Below are positions 14,759-25,709 of a DNA stretch of 64,000 nucleotides, in pieces. The DNA is from Shumkonia mesophila (lineage in GTDB: Bacteria; Pseudomonadota; Alphaproteobacteria; Rhodospirillales; Shumkoniaceae): the NCBI RefSeq assembly GCF_026163695.1, contig NZ_JAOTID010000002.1, forward strand, positions 461,511 through 525,510, given 5' to 3'. Both the position numbers and the translations under genes were made by a program. The notes under the pieces were generated by a model. That model did no database searches. It was not told where the DNA came from and worked only from the letters and a program-made list of their open reading frames with translations. How positions within the stretch are numbered: position 1 is the first letter of the stretch; every line of letters begins with the position of its first letter.

Positions 14759-16035
14759 CCCTCATCGTCGTTGCCACCTTCGCGGTCTTCGCCCTGCTCG
14801 GCATGCCGCTGGCGTTCACCCTCGGGTTTGCCTCGCTGGGTGCCCTTTACGCCGCCGACATCGAGTTCCTTGTGCTGCCGCAGCGCATGATGCATGCCGT
14901 CGACAACTTCCCGCTGATGGCCATTCCGCTGTTCATGCTGGCAGGCGAACTGATGGTCAAGGCCGGCATCATGCAGCGCCTGATCGACTTCGCGAACAGC
15001 ATCGTCGGCCGCGTTCATGGCGGGTTGGCCCATGTCACCATCGTCGCCGGTATGATTCTCGCCGCCGTCAGCGGCGCCGCCGTCGCCTGCGCCAGCGCCT
15101 TGGGTGCCACCATGGTCCCGGCGTTGCGCAAGCATTACGAGGACGGCTACTCCAGCGCGGTGATCTGCTCGGCGGCCAACCTCGGGCCGATCATCCCGCC
15201 CAGCAACGCCATGATCGTCTATGCGCTGATGGCCGGTTCCAGCGTTTCGGTCGGCGGTCTGTTCATGGCCGGCGTCGTGCCGGGGCTCATCCTGACCACC
15301 GGCTTCATGGGGCTGGCGAGTTTCATCTCGTGGCGGCGGGGCTATTCCCTGACGGGGGAAAAGTTCAATCTGATGAATGTCCTGCGCCAGTCGCGCAAGG
15401 CATTCATCATCTTCATGATGCCGGTGATCGTGGTGGGCGGCATCGTCGGTGGCGTGTTCACGGCGACCGAAGGGGCCGCCATCGCAGTGGTCTATGCCGT
15501 GGCCGTCGGCTTTTTCATTACCCGCGCGCTCAAGCTGTCCGACCTGCCGGGGGCCCTCTTCCGCGCCGCCGTGACGTCGGCCATGGTTGGCGCCCTGATC
15601 GCTTTCGCGGCGACGGTGACCTTCGTCTTCACCATCGACATGGTGCCGCTCAAGCTCTCGGAGATGATCCAGGGCTTCACCAGCAACCCGTTGGTGTTCA
15701 TGCTGCTGGTCATGGTGATGCTGATCGTGGTCGGCATGTTCATCGAATCGAACGCCGCCTACATCATGCTGGTTCCCCTCTTCGCACCGATTGCGGTGGC
15801 TTACAACATCGACCCCCTGCTCTTCGGGTTCCTGTTCGTGCTCAACCTGGTGGCCGGCATGATGACACCGCCCGTCGGCGTGCTGCTGTTCGTCATGTGC
15901 GGCATCACCCGCATCTCGATGAGCGAACTGATCCGCAGCAGTTGGCCGTTTATCGCGCTGCAATACGTGGTGCTGGGTCTGTGCATGGTGTTCCCCGACT
16001 TGGTGACGTGGCTGCCACGCTACCTCGGGTTCTAG
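14755..16035 (+). CDS. dctM: TRAP transporter large permease (DctM), system 1
   Basis: 426 residues, about 12 hydrophobic segments, the ion-coupled transport subunit of the tripartite ATP-independent periplasmic transporter. DctM hallmarks include the opening FAVFALLGMPLAFTLGFASL, the IPPSNAMIVYALMAG loop and MMTPPVGVLLFV near the C terminus. Start at 14755 overlaps the dctQ stop by four bases; in-frame upstream starts lie inside dctQ. Followed by a terminator-like hairpin. Confidence 0.92.
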   Translation: MTLIVVATFAVFALLGMPLAFTLGFASLGALYAADIEFLVLPQRMMHAVDNFPLMAIPLFMLAGELMVKAGIMQRLIDFANSIVGRVHGGLAHVTIVAGMILAAVSGAAVACASALGATMVPALRKHYEDGYSSAVICSAANLGPIIPPSNAMIVYALMAGSSVSVGGLFMAGVVPGLILTTGFMGLASFISWRRGYSLTGEKFNLMNVLRQSRKAFIIFMMPVIVVGGIVGGVFTATEGAAIAVVYAVAVGFFITRALKLSDLPGALFRAAVTSAMVGALIAFAATVTFVFTIDMVPLKLSEMIQGFTSNPLVFMLLVMVMLIVVGMFIESNAAYIMLVPLFAPIAVAYNIDPLLFGFLFVLNLVAGMMTPPVGVLLFVMCGITRISMSELIRSSWPFIALQYVVLGLCMVFPDLVTWLPRYLGF

Positions 16036-16041
16036 GCATTC

Positions 16042-16075
16042 GTCCGTCGGCTTCCGACAGTCGGCGGGCGTTTTT
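16042..16075 (+). terminator. Probable intrinsic terminator after TRAP system 1
   Basis: GTCCGTCGGC pairs with GTCGGCGGGC (10 bp including G-U wobbles) around an 8-base loop, followed by G and TTTTT. It lies just past the dctM stop and ahead of the second TRAP operon, so the two systems may be separately transcribed or only partly read through. Confidence 0.55.
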
Positions 16076-16147
16076 CCCCTCCCCGGTCGTGGGAAGGCCG
16101 ACGTGGGGTGTCGAAATCAAGGTGAGGCAAGGAAGGAGAAATAAACG

Positions 16148-17209
16148 ATGACATCACGGACGATGACTATTCGGCTGGGCGCCGGTGCGGTTGCCGCCGT
16201 TCTGGTGGCCGGTTTGGCGAGTGCGGCCCTGGCGGCCGAGTTGCGGGTGGCCGGCAACTTTTCCGGCAACAAGAAGCATGTCGACGGCGTCGAGCGGCCT
16301 TTCTTCGATGGCCTGGCGAAGGAAACGGGGCTCGATCTCAAGGTCAACTACAATCCGATGGACATGCTCGGCATCAAGGCGCCGGACGCTCTGCGCCTGC
16401 TCAAGGCGGGTGCGTTCGACGTGATGTCGGTGCAAACCGGCATGGCGTCGCGCGACGATCCTTTCTTCGAGGGCCTGGACATTGCCGGCGTTGCCCCAGA
16501 CATGAAGTCGTTGCGCAAGGTCGTCGACGCCTATCGCGACGAGTTCGACCAGCGGCTCCAAAAGAAATTCAACGCCAAGGTCCTGACCCTGTGGCCATTC
16601 GGCCCGCAGGTTCTTTACTGCAATGCCTCGGTCAAGTCGCTCGACGACCTGAAGGGCAAGAAGGTCCGCACCTTCACCGCCTCGATGGCGCAAGTGGTCG
16701 AATCCCTGGGCGGCACGTCGATCACGCTGCAGTTCCCGGAGGTTTATCCATCGCTGCAAAAGGGTGTCGCCGACTGCGCCGTGACGGCGCCGACGGCGGG
16801 CAACAGCGCCAACTGGCCGGAAGTCAGCGCCAACCTTCTGCCGCTCGCCCTTTCCGGATCGGTCCAGGGCCACTTCATGAACCTCGATACCTGGAAGAAG
16901 CTGGGGCCTGATGGCCAGAAGAAGATGATGGCCGCTTTCAAGCGAATGGAAGACGACATGTGGGGGTTGGCCAGCACCGTCAACGACGATGCGGTCGCCT
17001 GCAATACCGGCGCGGCCTCGTGCAAGGAACACGCGAAGTTCAGCATGAAGCTTGTCGAGACGTCGCCTGCGATGCTGGCGCGCGTCAAGGAAACCGCCAT
17101 CAACGTCACCGTCCCGCAGTGGGCGGCGCTCTGCAACAAGGTCGATCCCAACTGCTCGGCCGTCTGGAATAAGACCGCCGGTGCCGCTGTGGGCATCCAG
17201 GTCAAGTAG
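16148..17209 (+). CDS. dctP: TRAP transporter substrate-binding protein (DctP family), system 2
   Basis: 353 residues with a Sec signal peptide of about 29 residues (core GAVAAVLVAGLASAALA). The mature part is a DctP-type domain, including KKVRTFTASM with the conserved substrate Arg and EVYPSLQKGVADCAVTAP. Unlike the system 1 protein it has several Cys in the C-terminal third (VACNTGAASC, LCNKVDPNC), which may form periplasmic disulfides. AAGGAG is present at 16132-16137. Ligand unknown and probably different from system 1. Confidence 0.88.
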   Translation: MTSRTMTIRLGAGAVAAVLVAGLASAALAAELRVAGNFSGNKKHVDGVERPFFDGLAKETGLDLKVNYNPMDMLGIKAPDALRLLKAGAFDVMSVQTGMASRDDPFFEGLDIAGVAPDMKSLRKVVDAYRDEFDQRLQKKFNAKVLTLWPFGPQVLYCNASVKSLDDLKGKKVRTFTASMAQVVESLGGTSITLQFPEVYPSLQKGVADCAVTAPTAGNSANWPEVSANLLPLALSGSVQGHFMNLDTWKKLGPDGQKKMMAAFKRMEDDMWGLASTVNDDAVACNTGAASCKEHAKFSMKLVETSPAMLARVKETAINVTVPQWAALCNKVDPNCSAVWNKTAGAAVGIQVK

Positions 17210-17225
17210 AAATCGCGATACGGAG

Positions 17226-17254
17226 GCGCCGGCGGCCGTTTCGGCCGCCGGCGC
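17226..17254 (+). ncRNA. Stem-loop between dctP and dctQ, system 2
   Basis: GCGCCGGCGGCC and GGCCGCCGGCGC form a perfect 12-bp GC stem with a GTTTC loop, in the gap between the binding-protein and small-permease genes. There is no T tract, so it is more likely an mRNA-stabilising or processing element than a full terminator. Confidence 0.65.
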
Positions 17255-17284
17255 GCGTCGCCCTCAAGAACAAGGCTTCCCAAA

Positions 17285-17890
17285 ATGACGTCGCACAATG
17301 TGTCCGAAGCGGGCACGAGGGCGGTCAGGATTCTGGCTATCCTGGGCGGGTACGGATTTCTCGTGCTTTCCCTGCTTGTCGCTTTCGAGGTAATCGCCCG
17401 GAAGTTTTTCGCCTTTTCCCTGCAGGGCGTCGACGAGATCGGCGGCTATGTGATGGCGGGAGCGGTGGCGATGGGGATTTCCCATACGCTGCTCCAACGC
17501 TCCCATACCCGCATCGATATGTTCATCGACCGGCTTCCGGCGCGACTGCGTCCCTCTTTCCACGCTTTTGCCATGGTATCCCTCGCCGCTTTCGGCCTGT
17601 TCATGGCGTGGCGGGCAACGACCACGCTGATCGACAGCATCCAGTACGGAAGCGTCGCCAGCACGCCATTGCAGACGCCGCTGTGGATTCCCCAACTGGT
17701 GTGGGACGTGGGACTGATCTTCTTTGCCGGGCTGGCCACGGTTCTGGCGGTGCATGCCGTCTTCCTGGCGGTTCGCGATCCCGATCGCGTCATGGTCCTT
17801 TACGGTCCCCGGACCGTGCGCGAGGAAGTGAAGGACGAAGTCGCGGTCCTCGAAGCATCGCGCGGCAGCCAAGCGGGAGAGCCGCGATGA
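17285..17890 (+). CDS. dctQ: TRAP transporter small permease (DctQ), system 2
   Basis: 201 residues with four hydrophobic segments. The motif VDEIGGYVMAGAVAMGISHTL is the DctQ-type second helix. A charged cytoplasmic tail (VREEVKDEVAVLEASRG) follows. Overlaps the dctM start by four bases. Confidence 0.88.
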   Translation: MTSHNVSEAGTRAVRILAILGGYGFLVLSLLVAFEVIARKFFAFSLQGVDEIGGYVMAGAVAMGISHTLLQRSHTRIDMFIDRLPARLRPSFHAFAMVSLAAFGLFMAWRATTTLIDSIQYGSVASTPLQTPLWIPQLVWDVGLIFFAGLATVLAVHAVFLAVRDPDRVMVLYGPRTVREEVKDEVAVLEASRGSQAGEPR

Positions 17891-19191
17891 TCGACGTTGC
17901 CGGAGCCGGTATCGGCTTTGTCTTGATGCTCGGCCTGATGTTCATCGGGCTGCACGTGGCGACCGCGTTGTTCATCGTCAGCGCGCTGGGGTGCGTCGTC
18001 TATCTCGGCGTACCCACCCTGATGAGCTTCGGCGAAAATGCCTGGGGCGTGCTCAACGATTTCATCATGACGGCGATTCCGCTGTTCATCCTGTTGGGCG
18101 AGATCCTGCTGCGCGCCGGCATCACGGAACGCATGTACAACTCGTTGTCCGACTGGTTGAGCCGCTTCCCGGGCGGATTGCTGCACACCAACATCGGCGC
18201 CTCGGCGCTGTTCGCGGCCGTGTCGGGGTCGTCGGTCGCCACCGCCGCGACCATCGGCACCGTCGCCCTGCCCGCCTTCCGGTCGCGGCGCTACAACGAG
18301 CGCCTGGTGCTCGGTTCCATCGCCTCGGGCGCCACTTTGGGAATCCTCATTCCGCCGAGCATCAACCTCATCATCTACGGCGCCATCACCAATACCTCGA
18401 TCGGACGTCTGTTCGCTGCCGGTATTCTGCCCGGGTTCGGCTTGGCCGGGTTGTTCATGGTGACCATCGCCGCGTTGTGCATATGGCGGCCGGAATGGGC
18501 GGGACTGAGAGAAGAACGGGCGCCCCTGGCCGACCGACTGCGCCGCCTCGGGGCCCTGATGCCGCCCTTCTTCATCTTCGTCGTCGTCATGGGCAGCATT
18601 TACCTGGGGTGGGCGACGCCAACCGAGGCCGCCGCCCTGGGGGTGGTGGGAGCACTTGTCCTGGCGGCCGGCAACGGCAAGCTTACCTTCGCCATGCTGC
18701 ACAGCGCTTTTGAGGCGACGATCCGCACCACGGCGATGATCCTGCTGATCATCCTCGCCGCCTTCTTCCTCAATTTCGTCATCAGCATTCTGGGCATTCC
18801 GCAGACCATGGCCAACTTCGTCGCCGAGACGGGGGCGACGCCGCTGATGACGATGCTTCTGTTGACGATCTTCTATCTGATCCTGGGCTGCTTCCTGGAG
18901 ACCCTCTCCATGATGATCGCCACGGTTCCGGTCGTCGTGCCGATCGTCGTCGCCCTTGGCCTCGATCCGGTGTGGTTCGGCATCTACCTGGTCATCATGA
19001 TGGAAATGGCCCTGGTGACGCCACCGATGGGCATGAACCTGTATGTCGTACAGGGCGTGCGCGGCGGCGGGCCGATCCGCGACGTCGTCATCGGCACCCT
19101 GCCGTTCCTGGCCGTACGGATCGTCTTCGTGGCGGCGATCATCTTCTGGCCGGAAATCGTCCTGTGGTTCCCGAACCTGATGTTCAACTGA
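17887..19191 (+). CDS. dctM: TRAP transporter large permease (DctM), system 2
   Basis: 434 residues, about 12 hydrophobic segments. Features of DctM: GSIASGATLGILIPPSINLI and VTPPMGMNLYVVQGV. The start at 17887 uses the ATGA overlap with dctQ. It is the last gene of the plus-strand block and is followed by a strong terminator. With the neighbouring genes it forms the second of two complete TRAP systems placed in tandem. Confidence 0.92.
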   Translation: MIDVAGAGIGFVLMLGLMFIGLHVATALFIVSALGCVVYLGVPTLMSFGENAWGVLNDFIMTAIPLFILLGEILLRAGITERMYNSLSDWLSRFPGGLLHTNIGASALFAAVSGSSVATAATIGTVALPAFRSRRYNERLVLGSIASGATLGILIPPSINLIIYGAITNTSIGRLFAAGILPGFGLAGLFMVTIAALCIWRPEWAGLREERAPLADRLRRLGALMPPFFIFVVVMGSIYLGWATPTEAAALGVVGALVLAAGNGKLTFAMLHSAFEATIRTTAMILLIILAAFFLNFVISILGIPQTMANFVAETGATPLMTMLLLTIFYLILGCFLETLSMMIATVPVVVPIVVALGLDPVWFGIYLVIMMEMALVTPPMGMNLYVVQGVRGGGPIRDVVIGTLPFLAVRIVFVAAIIFWPEIVLWFPNLMFN

Positions 19192-19230
19192 GCGGAGCGG
19201 CCCAGACCGGCCTTGCCCCGGACATCTGAA

Positions 19231-19267
19231 AAGGGCCCCGCTCTTGCGAACGGGGCCCTTTTTCTTT
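19231..19267 (+). terminator. Strong intrinsic terminator
   Basis: AAGGGCCCCG and CGGGGCCCTT form a perfect 10-bp stem with a 10-base loop, followed by TTTCTTT. It ends the plus-strand hydantoinase/TRAP block and, with AA before the stem, could also serve the opposing minus-strand operon that ends at 19278. Confidence 0.9.
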
Positions 19268-19277
19268 CGATGGCGTT

Positions 19278-21427
19278 TTAGGCGTCGGCCAGTCGGCGGG
19301 TGGCGCGGCGGTCGACGGCCAGCGGCACCACGCCGCGGGCGGCGTCGGTGACGCCGTCCATGAGGTTGCAGGCGGCGATATCGAGCAGCCGGTTGGCCAT
19401 ACGGGCCTGACGTTCGACGAACAGCGGCGCGCGGCCGGCGTCGGCGGCGGGATCGAGTGGCCTTTCCTCGCCGGCCAGGAAAGCGGCGCGTTCCAGAAGA
19501 TCGATGCGCGCCGAGCTTAGGTTCAGGCGCAGAACGTCGCCGTCGTGCAGATATCCGATGCCACCGCCGTCGAAGGCCTCGGGCACGGTGTGACCGATGC
19601 AGGCGCCCTTGGTGACGCCGGAATAGCGGCCGTCGGTCATCAGGATGGAGGAACTTTCCAGGATGCGGTGGTGGCGCAGGTTCTGGCTGGGCGCGAACAT
19701 CTCGGGCATGCCATAGGCGCGCGGGCCCTGGCCGGCGATGATGAAGGCGAACGACAGCCAGCCCTTTTCCAGCATGGTCTTGTGATCGGCGTCCGGATTG
19801 CCGCCGTTGCGCGTCACCACGGCGCGGATGAGGGCGGCGTCCAGCCCTTCGGTCCGTCCCAGGTGCTCGACCAGGTCGGAGCGCGCGAAATCGGCGTTGC
19901 AGGCCGCCTCGTTCTCGTAATAGCGCACCACGAAGACGTGATCGTCGAAGTGGTCGTAAAGGGCATCCGACATCCCCGACACCTTGACCACCGCGTTGTC
20001 GAAGAAGCTGCCGGTCAACACCTCGACGCCGGCCCGCGGACGCAGCGGCCGGGTGCGGATGACGGCCTTCTCGCCCAGCGTCGGATCGACCGGCACGGCG
20101 AGGTCCTTGGTGCGGTCCCGCCACGTGCCGCCGGTGACGGTGGGGGCGTCGAGGTCCATGGCCACGCCGAGGTCGGTGAGCACGCGATAGAGGCTTTCCA
20201 TGCCCCGATGCTGGCCGGCCGCAAACTGCTGGGCCAGCACGAAGGTGTCCCGCCCCTCGGTCAGGGAATGGGCGAAAACCTCTTGCACCGGGGTGTCCTG
20301 GCGGACGCGGCGATAGTCCTCGATGGTCACGTCGAAGCCGGCGTGACGCATGATCATCGGCAGGTGCAGCAGGATATTGGAGGACGAGCCGGTGGCGTTG
20401 TGGATGCGCACCAAGTTGCCGAAATTGCGCCGGAGGATTTCGCTCACCCGGAATTGCGGCTTGTTGAGCAGGCCGAACAGCGAGTCGACGCCGCTCATCA
20501 CCGCCTCGTCGCTCGGCAGGTCGGTCAGCAGCTCCAGTTCCGGCGGCACCAGGCCGAAGGCGGCCAGCAGGGTGCGCGACGAATTGCCGGTACCGTTGAA
20601 GGCGCAGACGCCGCCCTTCGTGTGGCAGGTGGCGCCGGCCAGTTCGTCGAGCAGGCGCCGTTTGGTGGCGGCGTCGACGAGGCCCAGGTTGAGCGCCCGC
20701 TCCAGCTGCCCGGCGAAGGCCTCGTCCGAGGAGCACTGCAGGATGTAGTGCATGTTCTCTTCGATATCCTCGGCGAGATCGGCGTGGCCGGCGGCGCGGG
20801 CCGCCTTGCCCACGTCGCGCAGGGCCTTGGCGGTGGCGGCCGGGATGGTGCCGCCCTTCAGCACGTGGGCGGGGGCGAACAGCGCCCATGCCGGCGCCTG
20901 GTTGCCGCGATGGGCGCGCGCCATGTCGGCGGCGGCCAACCCGGCCAGGACCGCCGACGGCGACTTGTCGCAGCCGGCCAGCACATAGGCGGCGTGGTAG
21001 CTGTGGCCTTCGAAGTTGACGTTGACGATGGCCGCGGTCTGGTTGCGCGAGGCCAGCGAATAGCTCTGCCCGATGTTGTTCTGGGCGGTGCCGTCGCAGA
21101 TGACCGGGAACGAGAAGGTGAAGGGCACGCCGCCGTTCTGCCAGACGCGGGCCGCCGCCATCAGGATGTGGTCGCGGTCCAGCAGATGGGCCGGATGATC
21201 GAGGCTGCCGGCGATGATGGCGATGCGCGGCCGGTTGTCGCGCAGGCGCGCCACCACCTCGCCCATGGTCACGTCGTCGAGCCGGGCGAGCGGGCTGTCG
21301 GCCGACAGCCGTTCGCCGGCGTCGGCCAGCAGCTTGAGCACGGTGATCGGCTCGTTGGCCAAGCCCTGAATGCATTCGCGATAGGGATTGTAGGCTTCGT
21401 CGATGACGAAGGGAAAGTTCGGACGTT

Positions 21428-21434
<7 letters not shown>
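19278..21434 (-). CDS. IlvD/Edd-family sugar acid dehydratase, long form
   Basis: 718 residues, clearly longer than dihydroxyacid dehydratase or Edd (about 570-620) and nearer the YjhG/YagF xylonate dehydratase class. Fe-S and Mg ligands are present: Cys in [22 protein letters not shown] with a likely carbamylated Lys, and [38 protein letters not shown] is the conserved C-terminal swivelling-domain motif. Predicted reaction: dehydration of an aldonic acid to a 2-keto-3-deoxy acid. The ATG at 21434 overlaps the end of the DgoD-like gene by 7 bases; in-frame codons further upstream lie inside that gene. Last gene of the GntR-TRAP-DgoD operon. Confidence 0.85.
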
Positions 21435-22576
<1,142 letters not shown>

Positions 22577-22586
22577 TAACGCTTCC

Positions 22587-23912
22587 TCAGTCCAGCATCC
22601 ACAGGGCGGTTTGCGGGTACGCCAGCATCACCGCCAGCACCGTAAGCTGCATGACAATAAACGGCACCAGCGAGGTGAAGATGTCCTTGAGCGAGATTTC
22701 CGGCGGCGCCACGCCCTTCAGGTAAAAGGCGGCGGGGCCGAACGGCGGGCTCAGGAAGGACACCTGCATGTTGACCGCGAACAGGATGCCGAACCAGATG
22801 GGATCGAAGCCGAGCTGGGTGACGATCGGCAGGAAAATCGGCAGGGTCAGCATGGCGATGCCGATCCAGTCGAGGAACAGGCCCAGCACGATCAGGATGA
22901 ACATCATGATGAGGATGATGACGATCGGCGCCGCGTCGATGCCGAGAATCGTCGCCGACACGAAGCGGTTGCCGCCCATCAGGTTATAGACGCCGACCAG
23001 GATGGCGGCGCCGATGCCGATCCAGATGATCATGCCGCAGGTGTCCATGGTCTGGACCACCGCCTCTTGAATCAGCCTGATGCTGAACTCGCGGCGGATG
23101 GCGATGGCGGCCAGCACGCCGAACACCCCCATGGCGGCGGCTTCGGTCACGCTGGCGATGCCGGCGTAGATGGTGCCCAGCACCATGAAGGCGATGCCGG
23201 CCGGCAGTCCGATGGATTTGAGCGCCTCGACCTTGCGGGCGTGTTTTTCTTCCGGTGCGATCGGCGGCAGCGGCGGCGCCAGCTTGGGATCGATCAGGCA
23301 GCGGACCAGCACGTAGATGGCGTAAAACGACGCCAGCATCAGTCCCGGCGTAACGGCGGCGACGAACAGGTCGGCGATCGAGACGCTGGCGATCAGGCCA
23401 TAGATGATGAGCACGATGGACGGCGGGATCATGGTGCCGAGCGAGCCGCCGGCGCACACCACGCCGATGGCGATCTTGCGGTCATAGCCGAGGCGCAGCA
23501 TTTGCGGCAGTGCCAGGATGCCAAGCAGGACGATCTCGCCGCCGATGATGCCGGACATGGCGGCCAGGAAAACCGCGACCGCCAGGGTTTGCAGGGCGAC
23601 ACCGCCGGCCAACCGTCCGGCCAGCACCCTCATGCCGGAGAACAGATCCTTGGCGATGCCCGAACGGTCGAGCAGGCTGGCCATGAACACGAACATCGGC
23701 ACGGCGACCAGCGAGTATTCGGTGATGAAGCCATAGATGCGGCTGGTGACCAGCGGCAGGGCGTTCGGTCCGAACCAGCCGAAGGTGAAGACGAGGGCGA
23801 CCAGGCCGGTGACGAAGGCCAGCGGCAGGCCGGTGAGCAGCAGCGCGAAGATGCTGCCGACCAGGACATAGGTGCCCGCCTCGATGCCGAGGGCATTGAG
23901 TCCCATTCCCAT
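22587..23912 (-). CDS. dctM: TRAP transporter large permease (DctM), system 3
   Basis: 441 residues, about 12 hydrophobic segments, with [21 protein letters not shown] and [15 protein letters not shown] marking the DctM repeats. One base separates it from the dctQ stop. With dgoD and the IlvD-type dehydratase downstream, the natural inference is a sugar acid (aldonate) transporter. Confidence 0.92.
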   Translation of the reverse strand: MGMGLNALGIEAGTYVLVGSIFALLLTGLPLAFVTGLVALVFTFGWFGPNALPLVTSRIYGFITEYSLVAVPMFVFMASLLDRSGIAKDLFSGMRVLAGRLAGGVALQTLAVAVFLAAMSGIIGGEIVLLGILALPQMLRLGYDRKIAIGVVCAGGSLGTMIPPSIVLIIYGLIASVSIADLFVAAVTPGLMLASFYAIYVLVRCLIDPKLAPPLPPIAPEEKHARKVEALKSIGLPAGIAFMVLGTIYAGIASVTEAAAMGVFGVLAAIAIRREFSIRLIQEAVVQTMDTCGMIIWIGIGAAILVGVYNLMGGNRFVSATILGIDAAPIVIILIMMFILIVLGLFLDWIGIAMLTLPIFLPIVTQLGFDPIWFGILFAVNMQVSFLSPPFGPAAFYLKGVAPPEISLKDIFTSLVPFIVMQLTVLAVMLAYPQTALWMLD

Positions 23913-23913
23913 G

Positions 23914-24540
23914 TCAGTTGCTCCCCCGCATGGTTTCGGGCTTGCCCTTGCCGGCCTGGGGGCCGCGCAGCGCCTGGACGAGATGCAGCACCGATTGCAG
24001 CGCCATGATGGCCAGCGCGACCAGGATGATTCCCTTGGTCATGGAGGGGAACGGCGGGTTCCAGCTGGTGCCGGACCGTTCCAGCGTCCAGCCGCCGAGC
24101 GGATCGGCGACCGAGCGGTAGAACATCGTATAGGCGGCATAGCTCATGCCCAGGGTGAAGCCCACCGTGAGAATACCGTTGAGGACGTCGAGCCAGCGCC
24201 GCCATTTGGGCGACACCGCGTCGTAGATAATGCGCACGCGGATATGCCGGTCCCTGGCCATCGCGCCGGCGCCGCCCAGCGCGAACAGGACGGCGATCAT
24301 GAAGATCACCATCTCGTGCACCCAGGACGTCGGCGAATCGAAGACATAGCGCGAGATCACCTCGATCACGCTGATGACCATGGCGATCAGCACCAGCCAG
24401 GCGACGACCCTGGAGTAGCGGTCGACGACGGCATCGAGGCGGGTGCGGATGTGGCCTGGTTCACCGCGGGCTGCCGGCTGCGCAATGGCAGACGGTACGA
24501 TCGGCGGTGGGGCGGAAGGCGGGGGGGTATCGGTGGGCAT
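23914..24540 (-). CDS. dctQ: TRAP transporter small permease (DctQ), system 3
   Basis: 208 residues. A proline-rich cytoplasmic leader of about 35 residues precedes four hydrophobic segments (VVAWLVLIAMVISVIEVISR is the first). SWVHEMVIFMIAVLFALGGA fits the second DctQ helix. Upstream lies a perfect stem-loop that separates it from dctP. Confidence 0.85.
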   Translation of the reverse strand: MPTDTPPPSAPPPIVPSAIAQPAARGEPGHIRTRLDAVVDRYSRVVAWLVLIAMVISVIEVISRYVFDSPTSWVHEMVIFMIAVLFALGGAGAMARDRHIRVRIIYDAVSPKWRRWLDVLNGILTVGFTLGMSYAAYTMFYRSVADPLGGWTLERSGTSWNPPFPSMTKGIILVALAIMALQSVLHLVQALRGPQAGKGKPETMRGSN

Positions 24541-24581
24541 GAGACGTTCCTTGCGTCGGGAGCCGGCGCCTGGCGGGAAAG

Positions 24582-24609
24582 GGCGCAGGCGATGGAAATC
24601 GCCTGCGCC
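24582..24609 (-). ncRNA. Stem-loop between dctP and dctQ, system 3
   Basis: GGCGCAGGCGAT and ATCGCCTGCGCC form a perfect 12-bp stem; the four-base loop reads TTCC on the transcribed (minus) strand. It starts 8 bases past the dctP stop at 24617 and ends about 40 bases before the dctQ start. No T tract. Same position as in the other TRAP operons of the window. Confidence 0.65.
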
Positions 24610-24616
24610 AACCGGT

Positions 24617-25642
24617 CTACATCAGGTTGCGTTCCGTAAGGAACTTGACGGCCGCGTCATAGACCTTCTTGGTCATGTCGTTCTTGGCTGCCCAGACCTT
24701 CCATTCCTGCTGGGCGATCTGGCGGAACTTGGCGCGTTCCTCGGGTGCCATGTTGACGAGCTCGATGCTGGCGTCCTTCTTGGCGGCCTGGATCGCTTCC
24801 AGGTCGAGCTTCTTGAGGTTGAACACCAGATCATAGGCCAGCTTGTCGACCGAAACCTTGAGGATGGTCTTCAGGTCCTCGGGCAGTTTGTCCCAGATCG
24901 CCTTGTTGATGGAGACGTCGACCATCGGCAGGCTGTGGAAGCCCGGATAGCTGGGATAGCGGGCGAACTTGTGGAAGCCCTGGGCGTGGTTGGTGGCGAA
25001 CACCGTGTAATCGGCGGCGTCGATCACGCCTTTCTCGAGGCCGGTGTAGACCTCGGAGCCGGGCAGATTCACCGGCGCGGCGCCGGCCTTCCGGAAGATG
25101 TCGTAGACCATGCCCTCGGGGGCGCGAACCTTCAGGCCCTTGAGGTCGGCCACGGTGCGGATCGGCTTCTTGGTGACGAAGGCCTCAAGTCCGGTGGCCG
25201 CGGCGCCGATCAGGTGCACGCCATAGGGTTCGACCAACTGGTTGTAAAGCGCCTCGCCGCCGCCGTACTTCATGAATTCCAGGAACTCCAGCGGGTCGCC
25301 CCAGGCGCCGACCAGGTTGCCCAGCATCGAAAAGGCCGGGTTGCGGCCCGAGAAGTAGCTGGGATCGGTCAGGTGGCCCTGCAGGATGCCCGAACTGACC
25401 GCATCGAGGGTCTGGTTGTGGGGAACGACGGCGCCGGTCGGCAGAATGTCGATCTTGATGCGGCCGTTCGACATCTTGCCCACTTCGGCGGCCCAGCCCT
25501 GCTTGATCTTGAACTGCGGCTCGCCAGCGGTTTCCGAGGTCTGGAACGACCACTCGAATTCGGCGGCCGCCGCGCTGCCGGCCATCAGGCCGAAAACGGC
25601 GGCTGCCGCGCCGATAGAACGAAGAAGACGGGAACCGGTCAT
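24617..25642 (-). CDS. dctP: TRAP transporter substrate-binding protein (DctP family), system 3
   Basis: 341 residues. Signal peptide about 1-24 (IGAAAAVFGLMAGSAAAAEF). The DctP domain contains LKVRAPEGMVYDIF with the conserved Arg and SEVYTGLEKGVIDAADYT. Start at 25642 is preceded by CAGGAGGAATTCT, a near-ideal ribosome site; longer in-frame openings reach into the intergenic region. Genomic context suggests aldonate binding. Confidence 0.9.
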   Translation of the reverse strand: MTGSRLLRSIGAAAAVFGLMAGSAAAAEFEWSFQTSETAGEPQFKIKQGWAAEVGKMSNGRIKIDILPTGAVVPHNQTLDAVSSGILQGHLTDPSYFSGRNPAFSMLGNLVGAWGDPLEFLEFMKYGGGEALYNQLVEPYGVHLIGAAATGLEAFVTKKPIRTVADLKGLKVRAPEGMVYDIFRKAGAAPVNLPGSEVYTGLEKGVIDAADYTVFATNHAQGFHKFARYPSYPGFHSLPMVDVSINKAIWDKLPEDLKTILKVSVDKLAYDLVFNLKKLDLEAIQAAKKDASIELVNMAPEERAKFRQIAQQEWKVWAAKNDMTKKVYDAAVKFLTERNLM

Positions 25643-25709
25643 AGAATTCCTCCTGTTGCGGGGTTTTTGGTGTACCGAAGCCGGCGTTGTTACCCTGGGG
25701 GCGCCGGGC

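Noticed and set aside
17800-21375. Very long minus-strand open frame of about 1190 codons
   Set aside because: It is antisense to dctM/dctQ of system 2 and runs in a wrong frame through the IlvD-type gene. Composition is Arg/Gly/His repeats typical of GC-rich shadow frames, and it crosses a strong terminator.
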